A stretch of DNA of 64,000 nucleotides from Closterium sp. NIES-65 (taxonomy: Eukaryota > Streptophyta > Zygnematophyceae > Desmidiales > Closteriaceae): NCBI GenBank assembly GCA_948144175.1, contig CANXME010002568.1, forward strand, positions 1,046,001 through 1,110,000, given 5' to 3'. The translations under genes were made by a program, and so were the position numbers. Below, one piece after another: positions 43,201 to 51,863 of this stretch (its first letter is position 1; the number at the start of each line of letters is the position of its first letter). The notes under the pieces were generated by a model. It did no database searches, was not told the DNA's origin, and saw only the letters and a program-made list of their open reading frames with translations.

Positions 43201-46200
43201 GTTGGCGACATAGGAGCAGTCGACAAGGGTAAGCACGTTGGGGATGGTGGATTCGAGCAGCGCGAGCGTCTGTGCCGTGGCTGTGAGGCCGTTCATCACC
43301 ACCTCTGGCACCGCACAGCACCGCACTGCACCACACAGCACTGCACTGCACCGCACCGCACCGCACTGCATATCTTCTCACCTTGGCAATGTTGGCGACA
43401 TAGGAGCAGTCCACAAGGGTAAGCACGTTGGGGATGGTGGATTCGAGCAGCGCGAGCGTCTGTGCCGTGGCTGTGAGGTCTTTCCTCACCACCTCAGGCA
43501 CCAGCACTGAGCTGCCGGCTGTCGTCATGAGCATCTGCAGGGCGGGGGGTGGGGGGAATGAGGACAAGGGGGTAGCGAGGTGAGGACAATGTGTGTTTTA
43601 CTGACTCTGAAGGCCGTGAGGTCCTTCCATACCACCTCAGGCACCAACACTGAGCTGCCGGCTGTCGTCATGAGCATCTGCAGGGCGGGAGGAGAGGGTG
43701 GAAAAAGGGGGAGGGAGTTGTGGCCGACTCATAAGGCTGTGAGGTCGTTCCGTACCACCTCGGGCACCAGAGCAGAGCTGCCAGCTGTCGTCATAAGCAT
43801 CTGCGGGAGGAGGGGATGGAGGAAGGAAGACAGTGGGAAAGGGGAGGTGACAGGAGGAAAGGGGGTGTTGTGTGCAAAGGGGGGAGTTGTGACGAAAAGG
43901 CGGAGTTATGTCTGAATCACAAGGCTGTGAGGTCATTCCGTACCACCTCGAGCACCAGAGCAGAGCTGCCAGCTGTCGTGATAAGCATCTGGAGGGCGGG
44001 GGGAGAGAGGGGGAAACACAGGGAGGAAGGGGGAAATGGGGAGGAGGGTACAGGAGGCAAAGGGGGAGTTGTGTTGGACTCAAAAGGCTGTGAGGCCGTT
44101 CCTCACCACCTCTGGCACCAAAGCAGAGCTCCAGCTGTCGTCATAAGCATCTGCAGGGCGGGAGGAGGGAGACAGTGGTAAGGGAGGCAGGGGCAAGGGG
44201 ACAGGAGGAGGGGGACAGAGGGAGGGGGACAGGTGGAGGGGGACAAGGGGAGGGGGACAGGCAGGAGCAAGGGGCGTTACAGGGTGTTTTTGAGAATTCT
44301 CAAAAACACCGTGCAGCAAGGGGCGTTACAAACAATGTGCTGTTTGTGACGTGTGTGGCCGACTCAAAAGGCTGTGAGAGCACGTGCCACGACAGCACAC
44401 ATGCCACATCAGCACGCAGCACACATGCCACATCAGCACGCAGCACACATGCCACATCAGCACGCAGCACACATGCCACATCAGCACGCAGCACACATGC
44501 CACATCAGCACGCAGCACACATGCCACATCAGCACGCAGCACACATGCCACATCAGCACACCAGCCACTCACGTTGACAAAATCCGGGAAGAGGATGGTG
44601 CCGTCAACACAGAGGTTTGTGTCGCGCGTGAAATTGGGCGCCGGGCCGTACGGCACACAGATGCCGCCCGGCACACGGAGAATCTTAAATAGCTGTGGTG
44701 GGAAGGGGGGGGAGGGAGGGAGGGAGCAAGGGGAGCAGTGACAAGGTTGAGTAACTTTGGAGGGAGGAAGGAGGAAAGTAGGGAGAGTGCTTTTGAGAAT
44801 TCTCAAAAACACCCTGCAGCATCAGATGAGGAGGGAGAGGAGGGCTGTATGGCACACGGATGCAGCCCGGCACACCAAGAATCTTAAATAGCTGTGGTGC
44901 AAGGGAGAAGGGGAGAGGAGGGGGAGAGGGAGGAGGGTGATATAGCTGTAGTAGGAGGCAGGATAATAGGGAGAGGCTGGCCGTATGGCACACAGATGCC
45001 GCCCGGCACACCGAGAATCTTAAATAGCTGTGGTGGGGAAGGCGGGACGGGAAGGGGGGAAAGAGAGCTGTAGAGGGAGGCAGGAGAATAGAGCGAGGGA
45101 GGCCGTAGGGCACACAGATGCTGCCAGGAACACCAAGGAAGTTAAATAACTGTGGGAGGGTGGTGGGGGTTGGGGAAGGAGGGGGAAGTAAGCTGCGGAG
45201 GGAGGCAGGATAATAGGGAGAGGCAGGATAATAGGGAGAGGCAGGAGGCAGGATAATAGAGAGAAGAGGGCTGTACGGTACACAGATGCCGCCCGGAACA
45301 CCAAGAATCGTAAATAGCTGTGGTGGGAGGCGGTGGGGGGAGGGAGGGAAGGGAAGCAGGGGGAGCATTGAGAAGGCTAAATAGCTGTGGTGCGAGGCGG
45401 GGGAGTAGGAGGGGCGGGCCGTAGGGCACACAGATGCCACCCGCAACATTAAGAAGCTTCAATAGCTGTGGCGGGGAAGGCGGCAGTGGGAAAGGGAGGG
45501 GAAGAGAGGGAATTGGGGGAGCAGGCAGAGCAGGCAGAGCAGTGACAAGGTTAAATAGCCATGGTGGTGGGAGACAAGGTGATAAGGAAAGGCGGGCCGC
45601 AGGGCACACAGTTGCTGCAAGCAATGACTGAACTCACTCTAGGTGCGTTGCCAACCTACTGAGCCTATTGTTGAGTCGACTCAAAAATGACTGCACTCAC
45701 TCTAGGTGCGTTGCCAACCTACTGAGCCTATTGTTGAGTCGACTCAAAAATGACTGAACTCACTCTAGGTGCGTTGCCAACCTACTGAGCCTATTGTTGA
45801 GTCGACTCAAAAATGACTGAACTCACTCTAGGTGCGTTGCCAACAACCGAGCTGCTGGCAGTGGTGAGCATGATGGCAGTGGTGAGGACAGTGGTGGTGG
45901 TGCAGCATGGGTGCAGCATGGGTGCAGCATGGGTGCAGCATGGGTGCAGCATGGGTGCAGCATGGGTGCAGCATGGGTGCAGCATGGGTGCGGCATGGGT
46001 GCAGCATGGGTGCAGCATGGGTGCAGCATGGGTGCGGCATGGGTGCAGCATGGGTGCAGCATGGGTGCAGCATGGGTGCAGCATGGGCGCAGCATGGGTG
46101 CAGCATGGGTGCAGCATGGGTGCAGCATGGGTGCAGCATGGGTGCAGCATGGGTGCGGCATGCAGCCTTTGAGTCAGTCACCTCAAGAATCACGGTGAGC

Positions 46201-49200
46201 ACGGTGGCAGGGTAGGGCAGGGTAGTAGGAGGGGCGGGCAGGGTAGTAGGAGGGGCGGGCAGGGTAGTAGGAGGGGCGGGCAGGGTAGTAGGAGGGGCGG
46301 GCAGGGTAGTAGGAGGGGCGGGCAGGGTAGTAGGAGGGGCGGGCAGGGTAGTAGGAGGGGCGGGCAGGGTAGTAGGAGGGGCGGGCAGGGTAGTAGGAGG
46401 GGCGGGCAGGGTAGTAGGAGGGGCGGGCAGGGTAGTAGGAGGGGCGGGCAGGGTAGTAGGAGGGGCGGGCAGGGTAGTAGGAGGGGCGGGCAGGGTAGTA
46501 GGAGGGGCGGGCAGGGTAGTAGGAGGGGCGGGCAGGGTAGTAGGAGGGGCGGGCAGGGTAGTAGGAGGGGCGGGCAGGGTAGTAGGAGGGGCGGGCCGCA
46601 GGGCACACAGTTGGTGCAAGCAATGACTGCACTGCACTGCACTGCACTCACATACCCTAGGTGCGTTGCTGACCACAGAGCTGTTGGCCGTGGTGAGCAC
46701 GGCAGCAGCGGTGCAACGCACATCCTGTGACACTCGCCTCAAAAGGTCACCCCAATCATCGGCAGACAGCAGTCGTAAGCACCCCAATGACTGCACCCCA
46801 ATGACTGCACCCCAATGACTGCACCCCAATGACTGCACCCCAATGACTGCACTCACTCACCCTGGGAGCGTTGGTGACAACTGAGGTGTTGGCAGTGGTG
46901 AGCACGGTGGCAGCGGTGTAACGCGCGTAGCGAGTGGCATTCAAGAGCTTCTCGTTGGGGATGCAATGAAGGTATTTGTCCATGGCGCTGCTGATTGTAG
47001 GGGACTGCTGCACCTGCTCCAACGCCACACTGGTGTCACCGTTGACCCTGGTCGTGGGGGGATTGGGATTGGGGGATGGAGGGAGGGAGGGAGTGGAGTT
47101 GAGGGGGAGGGCAGTCTATACCCCCCTGGGAATGCAGTGGAGGTATTTGTCCATGGCTACGTGCTGACGTCTCAAAACCCTTGTTCAAACATGGGGATGC
47201 AGTAGAGGTATTTGTCCTTGGCGCTGCTGATGGTGGGGGATTGCTGCACCTGCTCCAATGCGACACTTGTGTCGCCGTTTACCCTGGTTGGGGGGTTTGG
47301 GTTGGGTTGGGAGTAGGGATTGGTGGGGGAAAAGGAGGGAAGACGAGGGAGGGAGCAGAGCAGGCACTTGTTACTGCTGGGGATGCAGTGAAGGTATTTG
47401 TCCATGGTGCTGTTGATGGTGGGCGACTGCTCCATCCAGTGCCTTTTGAGTCGACTGCGCCAGTGCCACGCTTGTGTCGCCATGAAGTGAAGTGAAGGTA
47501 TTTGTCCTGGAAGAGGACACCAGTTAGGCGGCATTGAGATGACACGTGGCAGCAGCAACCAACTTAGGATTGAACACCAGTGGTCGTTGTTGGAACTACT
47601 TACAGGAAAAAAATGCTCTTGTGTAAAAACGTTCGGTGGTAGCTAGGAAGTGCGTGCGAGCAAGAGTCTTACAGGTATGCAAGTGATTTCGATATAAGAG
47701 TCTTACAGGTATGCAAGTGATTTCGATATAAGAGTCTAACAGGTATGCAAGTGATTTCGATATAAGAGTCTTACAGGTATGCAAGTGATTTCGATATAAG
47801 AGTCTTACAGGTATGCAAGTGATTTCGATATAAGAGTCTTACAGGTATGCAAGTGATTTCGATATAAGAGTCTTACAGGTATGCAATCAGTAAACCAGCT
47901 GTCATGCACCAAGTCAAGAAAACCACCACCCAGATTAGAGTGAGAAAGCTGTGGAGGGGGATAGACAAAGGGCAAGGGTACGAACATAGCCAGCGTTGAT
48001 GATTGGTACTGTGAGAGTAGAATGATGAGTCGGAGGGGCGTTACAATGTGATGTGTGGAAGAAAGCTAAAATCGTTCCGAATCAAAGCCAGGTACATGTT
48101 CATCAACACTATACCAATTCTTCAAACAGCAATGGAAATAACATAAATAACAACTTGGAATGCAAGGAAACTTCTTTAAGCATGCAAGAGCACTCACATG
48201 TTGGAAGCCACGACCCATTTGAGAAGAGAAAACACTGCGAGGAGAACCATACATAAGAGGGTGTAAGACAAGAAAGGGGAAAAAAAAAAAAAAAAGACGA
48301 ATCACATCACAAATGGCGGTACATGCATGGCAGATACACGAGCGCGAAGAGATTGGCAAGAGTCGCAACCCTAGCACTAGCACATACAACAAGGATGTGC
48401 TTCACAATTGCTTTTGAAAAAAAATGTTGCCGCAGCAGGTCGCGCCTTGTTTCTAAAAAAATATCTTTTGGACTCTCGTCTCGTTCATACCCTCGCACAT
48501 GCTCTGGGATCGCTTCTCAAAAACTTATTCCAAGAACATTGCGAGTGAGAGGGCCGAGGGCGCAAGGCCACAGCAATGACTTTTGAGGCGCCTCAAAAGC
48601 CAAGGGCGCAAGGCAACAGCAATGAATGAATAAAACGAGAAGTAAATAATTTGTCAACAAATTGTAATGAGTGATACAATTATTGCTTGCAATAAAATGC
48701 TAGCCAGAAAGGTGAGCAGTGGCAGGGGATTGTAGAGGTTGGACAGAAAAATATCATTGACGTGATTATCGAGGAGAGGAGAAGGGGACAGAGTTAGGGA
48801 AGAACAGAGGAGGCAGAAAGGAGCTCACGTAAGGCGAGGATGCAAAGGGCAGTGATAACGCATCCAATGACATAGAAGGTAATGGAACTGAAGTGGGGGG
48901 GAGGGGGGGGGGAGGGGAGAAGGTGGGGAAAGAGATGGATGGGGGTAGGGGGGAGAGGCAGGCATATGCCAAGTCAACTTTAAGTGAAGACAGCATCCTT
49001 TCAAAAGGGTGGTGATGACGCATCCAATGACATAGAAGGTAATTGAACTAAGTGGGGGGGAGGGACAGGCACAGACGGTCGGGAACGGGGTAGAGAGGGG
49101 AGGTGGGGAAGAAGGGAATGGTAGGCGAGCGGAGGGGCGCACACCGCACCACACTGCGCGCAAACAGCACAGCAGTTACACCACACCGCACCGTACTCCA

Positions 49201-51863
49201 CCCCACGGCACTGCATTGCTCTGCAGTACACCGCACTACACCGCACTGCACTCACAGGACTCGCAGGCCGTTGTTGATGAGGTTGATGCCGTCCGCTGTC
49301 TTGGCTTGCAGCTCTGTGGCTGTCTCGTTTGCTTTCCTTGCCTTGGCTTCAATGTCCGCCTTCTTGTCAGCTGGTGAAAGGGGGAGAAAGGGGGAGAAAG
49401 GGGAGAGAGAGTGATGGTGAGTGGCTGCCTCGTTTGCTTTCCTCGCCTTGCTCTCAATGTCCGCCTTCTTGTCAGCTCCAGGCGGTTGCATGGGAAAGGG
49501 GGGAAACGAGGGAGAGGAGAGAGAGAGAGCGATGGTGAGTGGCTGTCTCCTTTGCTTTCCTCGCCTTGCTCTCAATGTCTGCCTTCCTGTCAGCTGGTGA
49601 AAGGGGATGGAGGGAGAGGGAGGGTTGGTAGTGAGCAGCTGTTTCCATCGCCTTCCTCGCCTTGCTCTCAATGCCCACCTTCTTGTCAGCTGCAGGCGGT
49701 GCCCTGTTCTGAATGCCCGCCTTCTGCAAGTAGCTCACTACAATGCAAGGCAGGCACCCCGTGTGTGTGATGTGGTGTGGTGTGGTGTGGTGTGATGTGG
49801 TGTGGTGTGGTGTGGTGTGGTGTGGTGCAGCTCGACTTGTCTCACTCACCTGGTATGACGGCATTGGCGACGGTGCAGCTGTCGAGCTCGTGTCCACAAT
49901 GATGGAGAGGTTGAATCAAATCAGATTTACCCCAGGCGTCCGCGTGGCACAGTTTGTCTCACTCACCCGGAATGACGGCGTGGCGTTGGTGACGGTGCAG
50001 CGGCACTAGTCGAGCTTGTTTCCCCGATGCTGGAGAGGCTGAGTTAAACTCACCCCAGGCAGGCACGATGCTGGAGAGGCTGAGTTAAACTCACCCCAGG
50101 CAGGCACGATGCTGGAGAGGCTGAAGACCACGCTGGTCCTGAACTGTTCGGGGCGCATCGAACAACGGCTTCTGAGGCGTCTTAAAAGGCGCATCGAACA
50201 ACGGCTTTTGAGGCGCCTTAAAAGGCGCATCGAACAACGGCTTTCAAGGCGCATGAAAAGGCAACTCACCTGGAATGACGGCGTTGGCGATGGTGATAGA
50301 GGAGCTCTTTCCCAGAATGTGTGTGTGGGTGGCACGGCTCGGCTTGGCTTGTCTCACTCACCGGGAATGACGGCGTTGGCGATGGTGATAGAGGAGCTCG
50401 TCTCCACGATGTTGGAGAGGTTGTAGATCACACTGGCCGTGAAGTCCACCTGCTCCGTCACGTACTGTGTCACCGTGTTCACGCGGTTATGCAGCTGCAC
50501 TCCTCCTGCCACCATCACAGAGAATCCCACCCTGGGAGAGGAGGGAGAGGAACGAGAACAGGGTGGGCCGATTTTTTATGTATATATATACATATGTATA
50601 TATATATATATGGTGTTTTTACAGGCGAATCTTGTGATACCTTATATCACGAGAAAAAAACAAAAATTGCATCTTAGATGTCAGTCATTTCTGTTACAAG
50701 CATTCTCAATATCAGCACTCACAGCACGGCGACAATCCCGAGGAGCATGAAGCCCAGCGGCACCCAGAGGTCCTTCTTGGTGTACTTGGCGTATTTGGGG
50801 TCCCTCATTTCGGTCCACTTGTCGCGACAGCACAGGCAGGTGAGCAGCGAGAATCCGACAATCCCGAGGCCCAGGATCAGCCAGAGAAGGCCGAGCAGCG
50901 GCGCGTACACCACCGACCACACCACGGACTGGGGGAGCGGGTCGGAGCGGGGAGGGGTGCGGAAAGGTGGGGAGGGGTGTAAGGTCCAGGAAGGGGGAAG
51001 CGGCGAGCAGAGCAGCCCGAGCAGCGGCGCGTAGACCACCGATCACACCACGGACTGGGGGAGCGGGTCGGAGCGGGGAGGGGTGGGGAGGGGTGTAAGG
51101 TTCAGGAACAAAACAGCGGCAAGTAGAGCAGCCTGAGCAGCGGCGCGCAAACCACCAACCACATGACGGACTGGGGGACGGGGGAGGGGGGGAGAGGAGG
51201 GAGAAGGGGGAGAAGGGGCGGAAGGGTAAGGGCGGGGAAAGCGGGGCGGGAAGAGCGGGGCGGGGAGAGCGGTTCTTGCGCCACGTGCGATTCTGTGAGC
51301 TATGTGGGTTACACGGGTTTCGTAATTTCGTCATTCGTTCGCGAAACACGTACCGCCCAGTAGTCCTTGTTGGCTGGGTCCCACCCGCCGGTGTAGTCCC
51401 TAAGTCCGTCGAGAGGGTTCTTGCGCCGCGTGCGGTTCGGAGCGAGAGTCACGTTCTGGAGGATTTGTTGTAACGCGCGACGAGTGACGTGATTAAAACG
51501 GGCGTGTTCCAAAATCGCGGCGCGAGGCGCTTGTGTTATAGCGTTCCGAATTAGCGCGTCGTAGTAAAGGACGGCATCGGGGAGGTGATTATATTCCGGG
51601 TGAAACTTCTGCGATGCTGTCACGTCGGGAACTAGGGAAGACCCACTAATGCCCTTCAACCGCGCCGCAATCTGCGCCGTCGAATCCGAGTCGCCTGCGC
51701 ACAGACGCGGCGCGGTAGCTACAACGCAGATGGCGAGGAGGAGGAAGGAAAAACTTTTCCCAATGCCAGAAGTATGCGACCAGCCACGAGGCGACGAAGC
51801 GTGCGCTGCCCGACGGGGGCTACACGCCTTATTTGGCGTAGCACAACCGCCTCTTCTCCGCAT
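40245..51863 (-). CDS. Gene A: five-pass membrane protein, plant Tweety-like (PTHR31414-type), 12 exons
   Basis: Predicted from splice sites and alignment with gene B. Exons: 51354-51863, 50723-50928, 50362-50531, 49256-49370, 48829-48887, 48198-48234, 47877-47948, 46861-47047, 44573-44692, 43382-43534, 40806-40969, 40245-40383; 643 residues. Order: hydrophobic signal segment (SFSFLLLAICVVATAP), luminal domain with NVT and NRT sites and the family signature NPLDGLRDYTGGW, TM1 (about 172-204), TM2 (223-250), glycosylated loop, TM3 (334-353), TM4 (366-390), large Cys-bearing loop (GDTSVALEQVQQSP; VPGGICVPYGP), TM5 (556-581), short Gly/Ser/Tyr tail. Plant relatives are plasma-membrane proteins of poorly known role; an anion-channel-like function is not demonstrated. 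All frames are open. The start is uncertain: the ATG of gene B aligns with ACT here, so an upstream ATG (51863) is assumed. Family assignment is from memory, not a search. Confidence 0.78.
40758..40777. repeat. Perfect 20-bp palindrome, core GGCGCC
   Basis: TTTTTGAGGCGCCTCAAAAA, 29 bp after the exon 11 donor of gene A. Confidence 0.95.
41022..41780. repeat. 21-bp minisatellite, about 36 units, intron 10 of gene A
   Basis: Unit GGGGACTCGTGAGTATCGTA plus one A, nearly invariant. One unit at about 41420 lacks a G, which shifts the translated repeat from VPLRYSR to SPYDTHE on the minus strand. As 21 is a multiple of 3, all frames stay open, and the minus frame runs into exon 11. On the plus strand each unit contains GTGAGTAT, a donor-like word. 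Confidence 0.95.
41936..42090. repeat. 78-bp direct repeat, two copies, each with a SalI-core palindrome
   Basis: CCCATGAAGGAACCA...GTTGGAGGTGACTC is present twice at 78-bp spacing. Each copy ends in TTGAGTCGACTCAA (41985-41998 and 42063-42076). Intron 10 of gene A. Confidence 0.85.
42110..43534 (-). repeat. Exon 10 amplification in gene A: seven exon copies plus one degenerate copy
   Basis: The exon end CSYVANIAK followed by GTGAGAAGATAT recurs at 42301, 42476, 42651, 42826, 43016, 43191 and 43381 (position of the exon/donor junction), spacing 175 or 190 bp; an eighth end at about 42118 is degenerate. Only the copy at 43382-43534 has the full 153-bp exon with a normal acceptor. The others begin at VVMNGLTATAQ, 111 bp, preceded by GCCAGAG. 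Copies are almost identical. If spliced from CAGAG/GTG to AAG/GTGAG each is a 0-0 exon of 37 codons that keeps the frame. Intervening pieces are 64 or 79 bp of GCAGTGCGGT-type sequence. Confidence 0.9.
43600..44160 (-). repeat. Four 5'-end copies of gene A exon 10
   Basis: At about 43614-43682, 43735-43803, 43922-43991 and 44080-44157 the minus strand repeats the acceptor side of exon 10 (CTGCAGATGCTCATGACGAC ... VPEVV), then diverges into A/G-rich sequence. Copies carry small changes, for example VWKDL for VRKDL. They lie upstream of the real exon 10, so they act as competing acceptors if recognised. Confidence 0.85.
44283..44310. repeat. Perfect 28-bp palindrome, core GAATTC
   Basis: Arms GGTGTTTTTGAGAA and its exact complement, centred between 44296 and 44297. 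Longest of the family. A shorter relative with the same CACC flank is at 44791. Confidence 0.95.
44395..44562. repeat. 24-bp minisatellite, seven units, just downstream of exon 9 of gene A
   Basis: Unit CACATCAGCACGCAGCACAC plus ATGC, seven tandem copies, intron 9. Its open frames (HAAHMPHQ) are not genes. Confidence 0.9.
44693..45615 (-). repeat. Six or so acceptor-side copies of gene A exon 9
   Basis: Upstream of exon 9 the minus strand repeats (C)CACAGCTATTTAAGATTCT followed by the codons for VPGGICVPYGP, at about 44895, 45030, 45152, 45320, 45470 and a last decayed one near 45610. Each copy keeps the acceptor and 15-20 codons and then turns into a poly-Pro-coding pyrimidine tract. Individual copies differ (LFNFLGVPGSICVPY, LLKLLNVAGGICVPY). 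Confidence 0.85.
44791..44808. repeat. Perfect 18-bp palindrome, core GAATTC
   Basis: TTTTGAGAATTCTCAAAA, about 100 bp upstream of exon 9 of gene A. The flank CACC-TGCAGCA is shared with 44283-44310, so the two are duplicates. Confidence 0.95.
45620..45845. repeat. 63-bp tandem repeat carrying exon 8 donor end and palindrome
   Basis: Three full units and part of a fourth (palindromes at 45671, 45734 and 45797, spacing 63). Each unit contains the minus-strand VGNAPR-type end of exon 8 with AGAGTGAGTT and a TTGAGTCGACTCAA palindrome. Intron 8 of gene A. Confidence 0.88.
45895..46165. repeat. 11-bp minisatellite (GCATGGGTGCA), about 23 units
   Basis: Near-perfect tandem array in intron 8 of gene A, with a few GCGGCATGGGT variants. 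All six frames are open because 11-mers concatenate without stops; the His/Cys/Pro-rich ORFs are artefacts. Confidence 0.92.
46205..46595. repeat. 21-bp minisatellite (GGGCAGGGTAGTAGGAGGGG plus C), about 18 units
   Basis: Tight array in intron 8 of gene A, strongly G-rich on the plus strand. It begins beside a partial exon-8-like piece and ends at a piece of the exon 9 copy family (GGGCCGCAGGGCACACAG). Confidence 0.92.
46596..46860 (-). repeat. Partial exon 8 copy and 14-bp repeat
   Basis: 46640-46740 repeats the 3' half of exon 8 on the minus strand (TAAAVLTTANSSVVSNAPR followed by GTATGTGAG). 46793-46852 is a 14-bp repeat, ACCCCAATGACTGC, of about five units that leads into the real exon 8 donor at 46860. 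Confidence 0.8.
47160..47500 (-). repeat. Two acceptor-side copies of gene A exon 8
   Basis: Minus-strand copies of VNGDTSVALEQVQQSPTISSA(K/M)DKY with their CCAGGGT acceptor at about 47290-47205. A second, more altered copy lies at 47510-47385 (HEASVALAQSTQKALDGAVAH-type remnants, DKYLHCIP). Both lie upstream of the real exon 8 (46861-47047). Confidence 0.75.
47663..47880 (-). repeat. 34-bp tandem repeat: six extra copies of the exon 7 donor site of gene A
   Basis: The real exon 7 end is ...GCATACCT/GTAAGAC at 47877. Downstream the word TGCATACCTGTAAGACTCTT recurs six more times at 34-bp spacing (TCTT at 47667, 47701, 47735 as TCTA, 47769, 47803, 47837). Each unit therefore carries eight exon bases plus a functional-looking donor. 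Confidence 0.92.
48580..48599. repeat. Perfect 20-bp palindrome, core GGCGCC
   Basis: CTTTTGAGGCGCCTCAAAAG in intron 5 of gene A, within a short direct repeat (GGGCGCAAGGCAACAGCAATGA on both sides). Confidence 0.95.
48600..49250 (-). repeat. Gene A intron 4-5 region: extra exon 5 copy
   Basis: At about 49066-49008 the minus strand repeats exon 5 (TTCAATTACCTTCTATGTCATTGGATGCGT...) but ends in TTLLKG without a donor. The rest (48600-48825 and 49080-49250) is purine-rich or GCACCG-type low-complexity sequence with nothing else recognisable. Confidence 0.75.
49256..49720 (-). repeat. Exon 4 of gene A with three acceptor-side copies
   Basis: The real exon is 49256-49370. At about 49480-49425, 49595-49540 and 49695-49640 the minus strand repeats CAGCTGACAAGAAGG ... 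ARKANE/ARKAKE/ARKAME and then runs into GGGAGAAAGG-type sequence instead of finishing the exon. 49775-49826 is a TGGTG pentamer repeat. Confidence 0.85.
49840..50330 (-). repeat. Donor-side copies of gene A exon 3
   Basis: Downstream of exon 3 (50362-50531) the minus strand has several altered copies of its end: STITIANAVIP-like at 50310-50270, FRTSVVFSLSSIVP at 50140-50090, a 51-bp direct duplicate at 50035-50105, and SSTAAPSPMPSYQ/GTGAG at 49890-49850. Three decayed palindromes of the TTTTGAG family lie at 50168-50260 in a 37-bp repeat. Confidence 0.75.
50990..51180 (-). repeat. Two acceptor-side copies of gene A exon 2
   Basis: Minus-strand copies of CCCAGTCCGTGGTGTG... with YAPLLGLL at about 51058-51010 and 51172-51125. 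They encode SVV*SVVYAPLLGLL and SVMWLVVCAPLLRLL and then diverge. They lie between exon 1 and the real exon 2. Confidence 0.85.
51826..51838 (-). promoter_or_regulatory. Gene A: degenerate counterpart of the gene B TATA box
   Basis: GCCAAATAAGGCG on the minus strand aligns with the gene B TATA motif (CCATATAAACAG) at the same distance from the conserved signal-peptide codons. It lies downstream of the ATG assumed for gene A, so either transcription starts elsewhere or the assumed start is wrong. Confidence 0.35.

Noticed and set aside
42002-43567. Family of open frames (MQCGAVRC... and MAVRPFITTSGTAQH...) as small secreted Cys-rich proteins
   Set aside because: They are frames through the exon 10 array and its spacer on both strands; only the VVMNGLTATAQ frame corresponds to the gene.
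45828-46856. 342-codon open frame rich in His/Cys/Pro and APPTTLP repeats
   Set aside because: Runs through the 11-bp and 21-bp minisatellites; no function implied.
47663-47880. CRISPR-like array with 34-bp period
   Set aside because: No spacers; the whole 34-bp unit is repeated and it derives from an exon/donor junction.
50575-50615. TATATA run as promoter of an antisense gene
   Set aside because: Simple AT repeat in intron 2 of gene A with no reading frame of interest beside it.
40245-51863. Gene A as a fully dead pseudogene
   Set aside because: All 12 exons keep frame, phase and splice sites after many intron rearrangements; only the start codon is in doubt.
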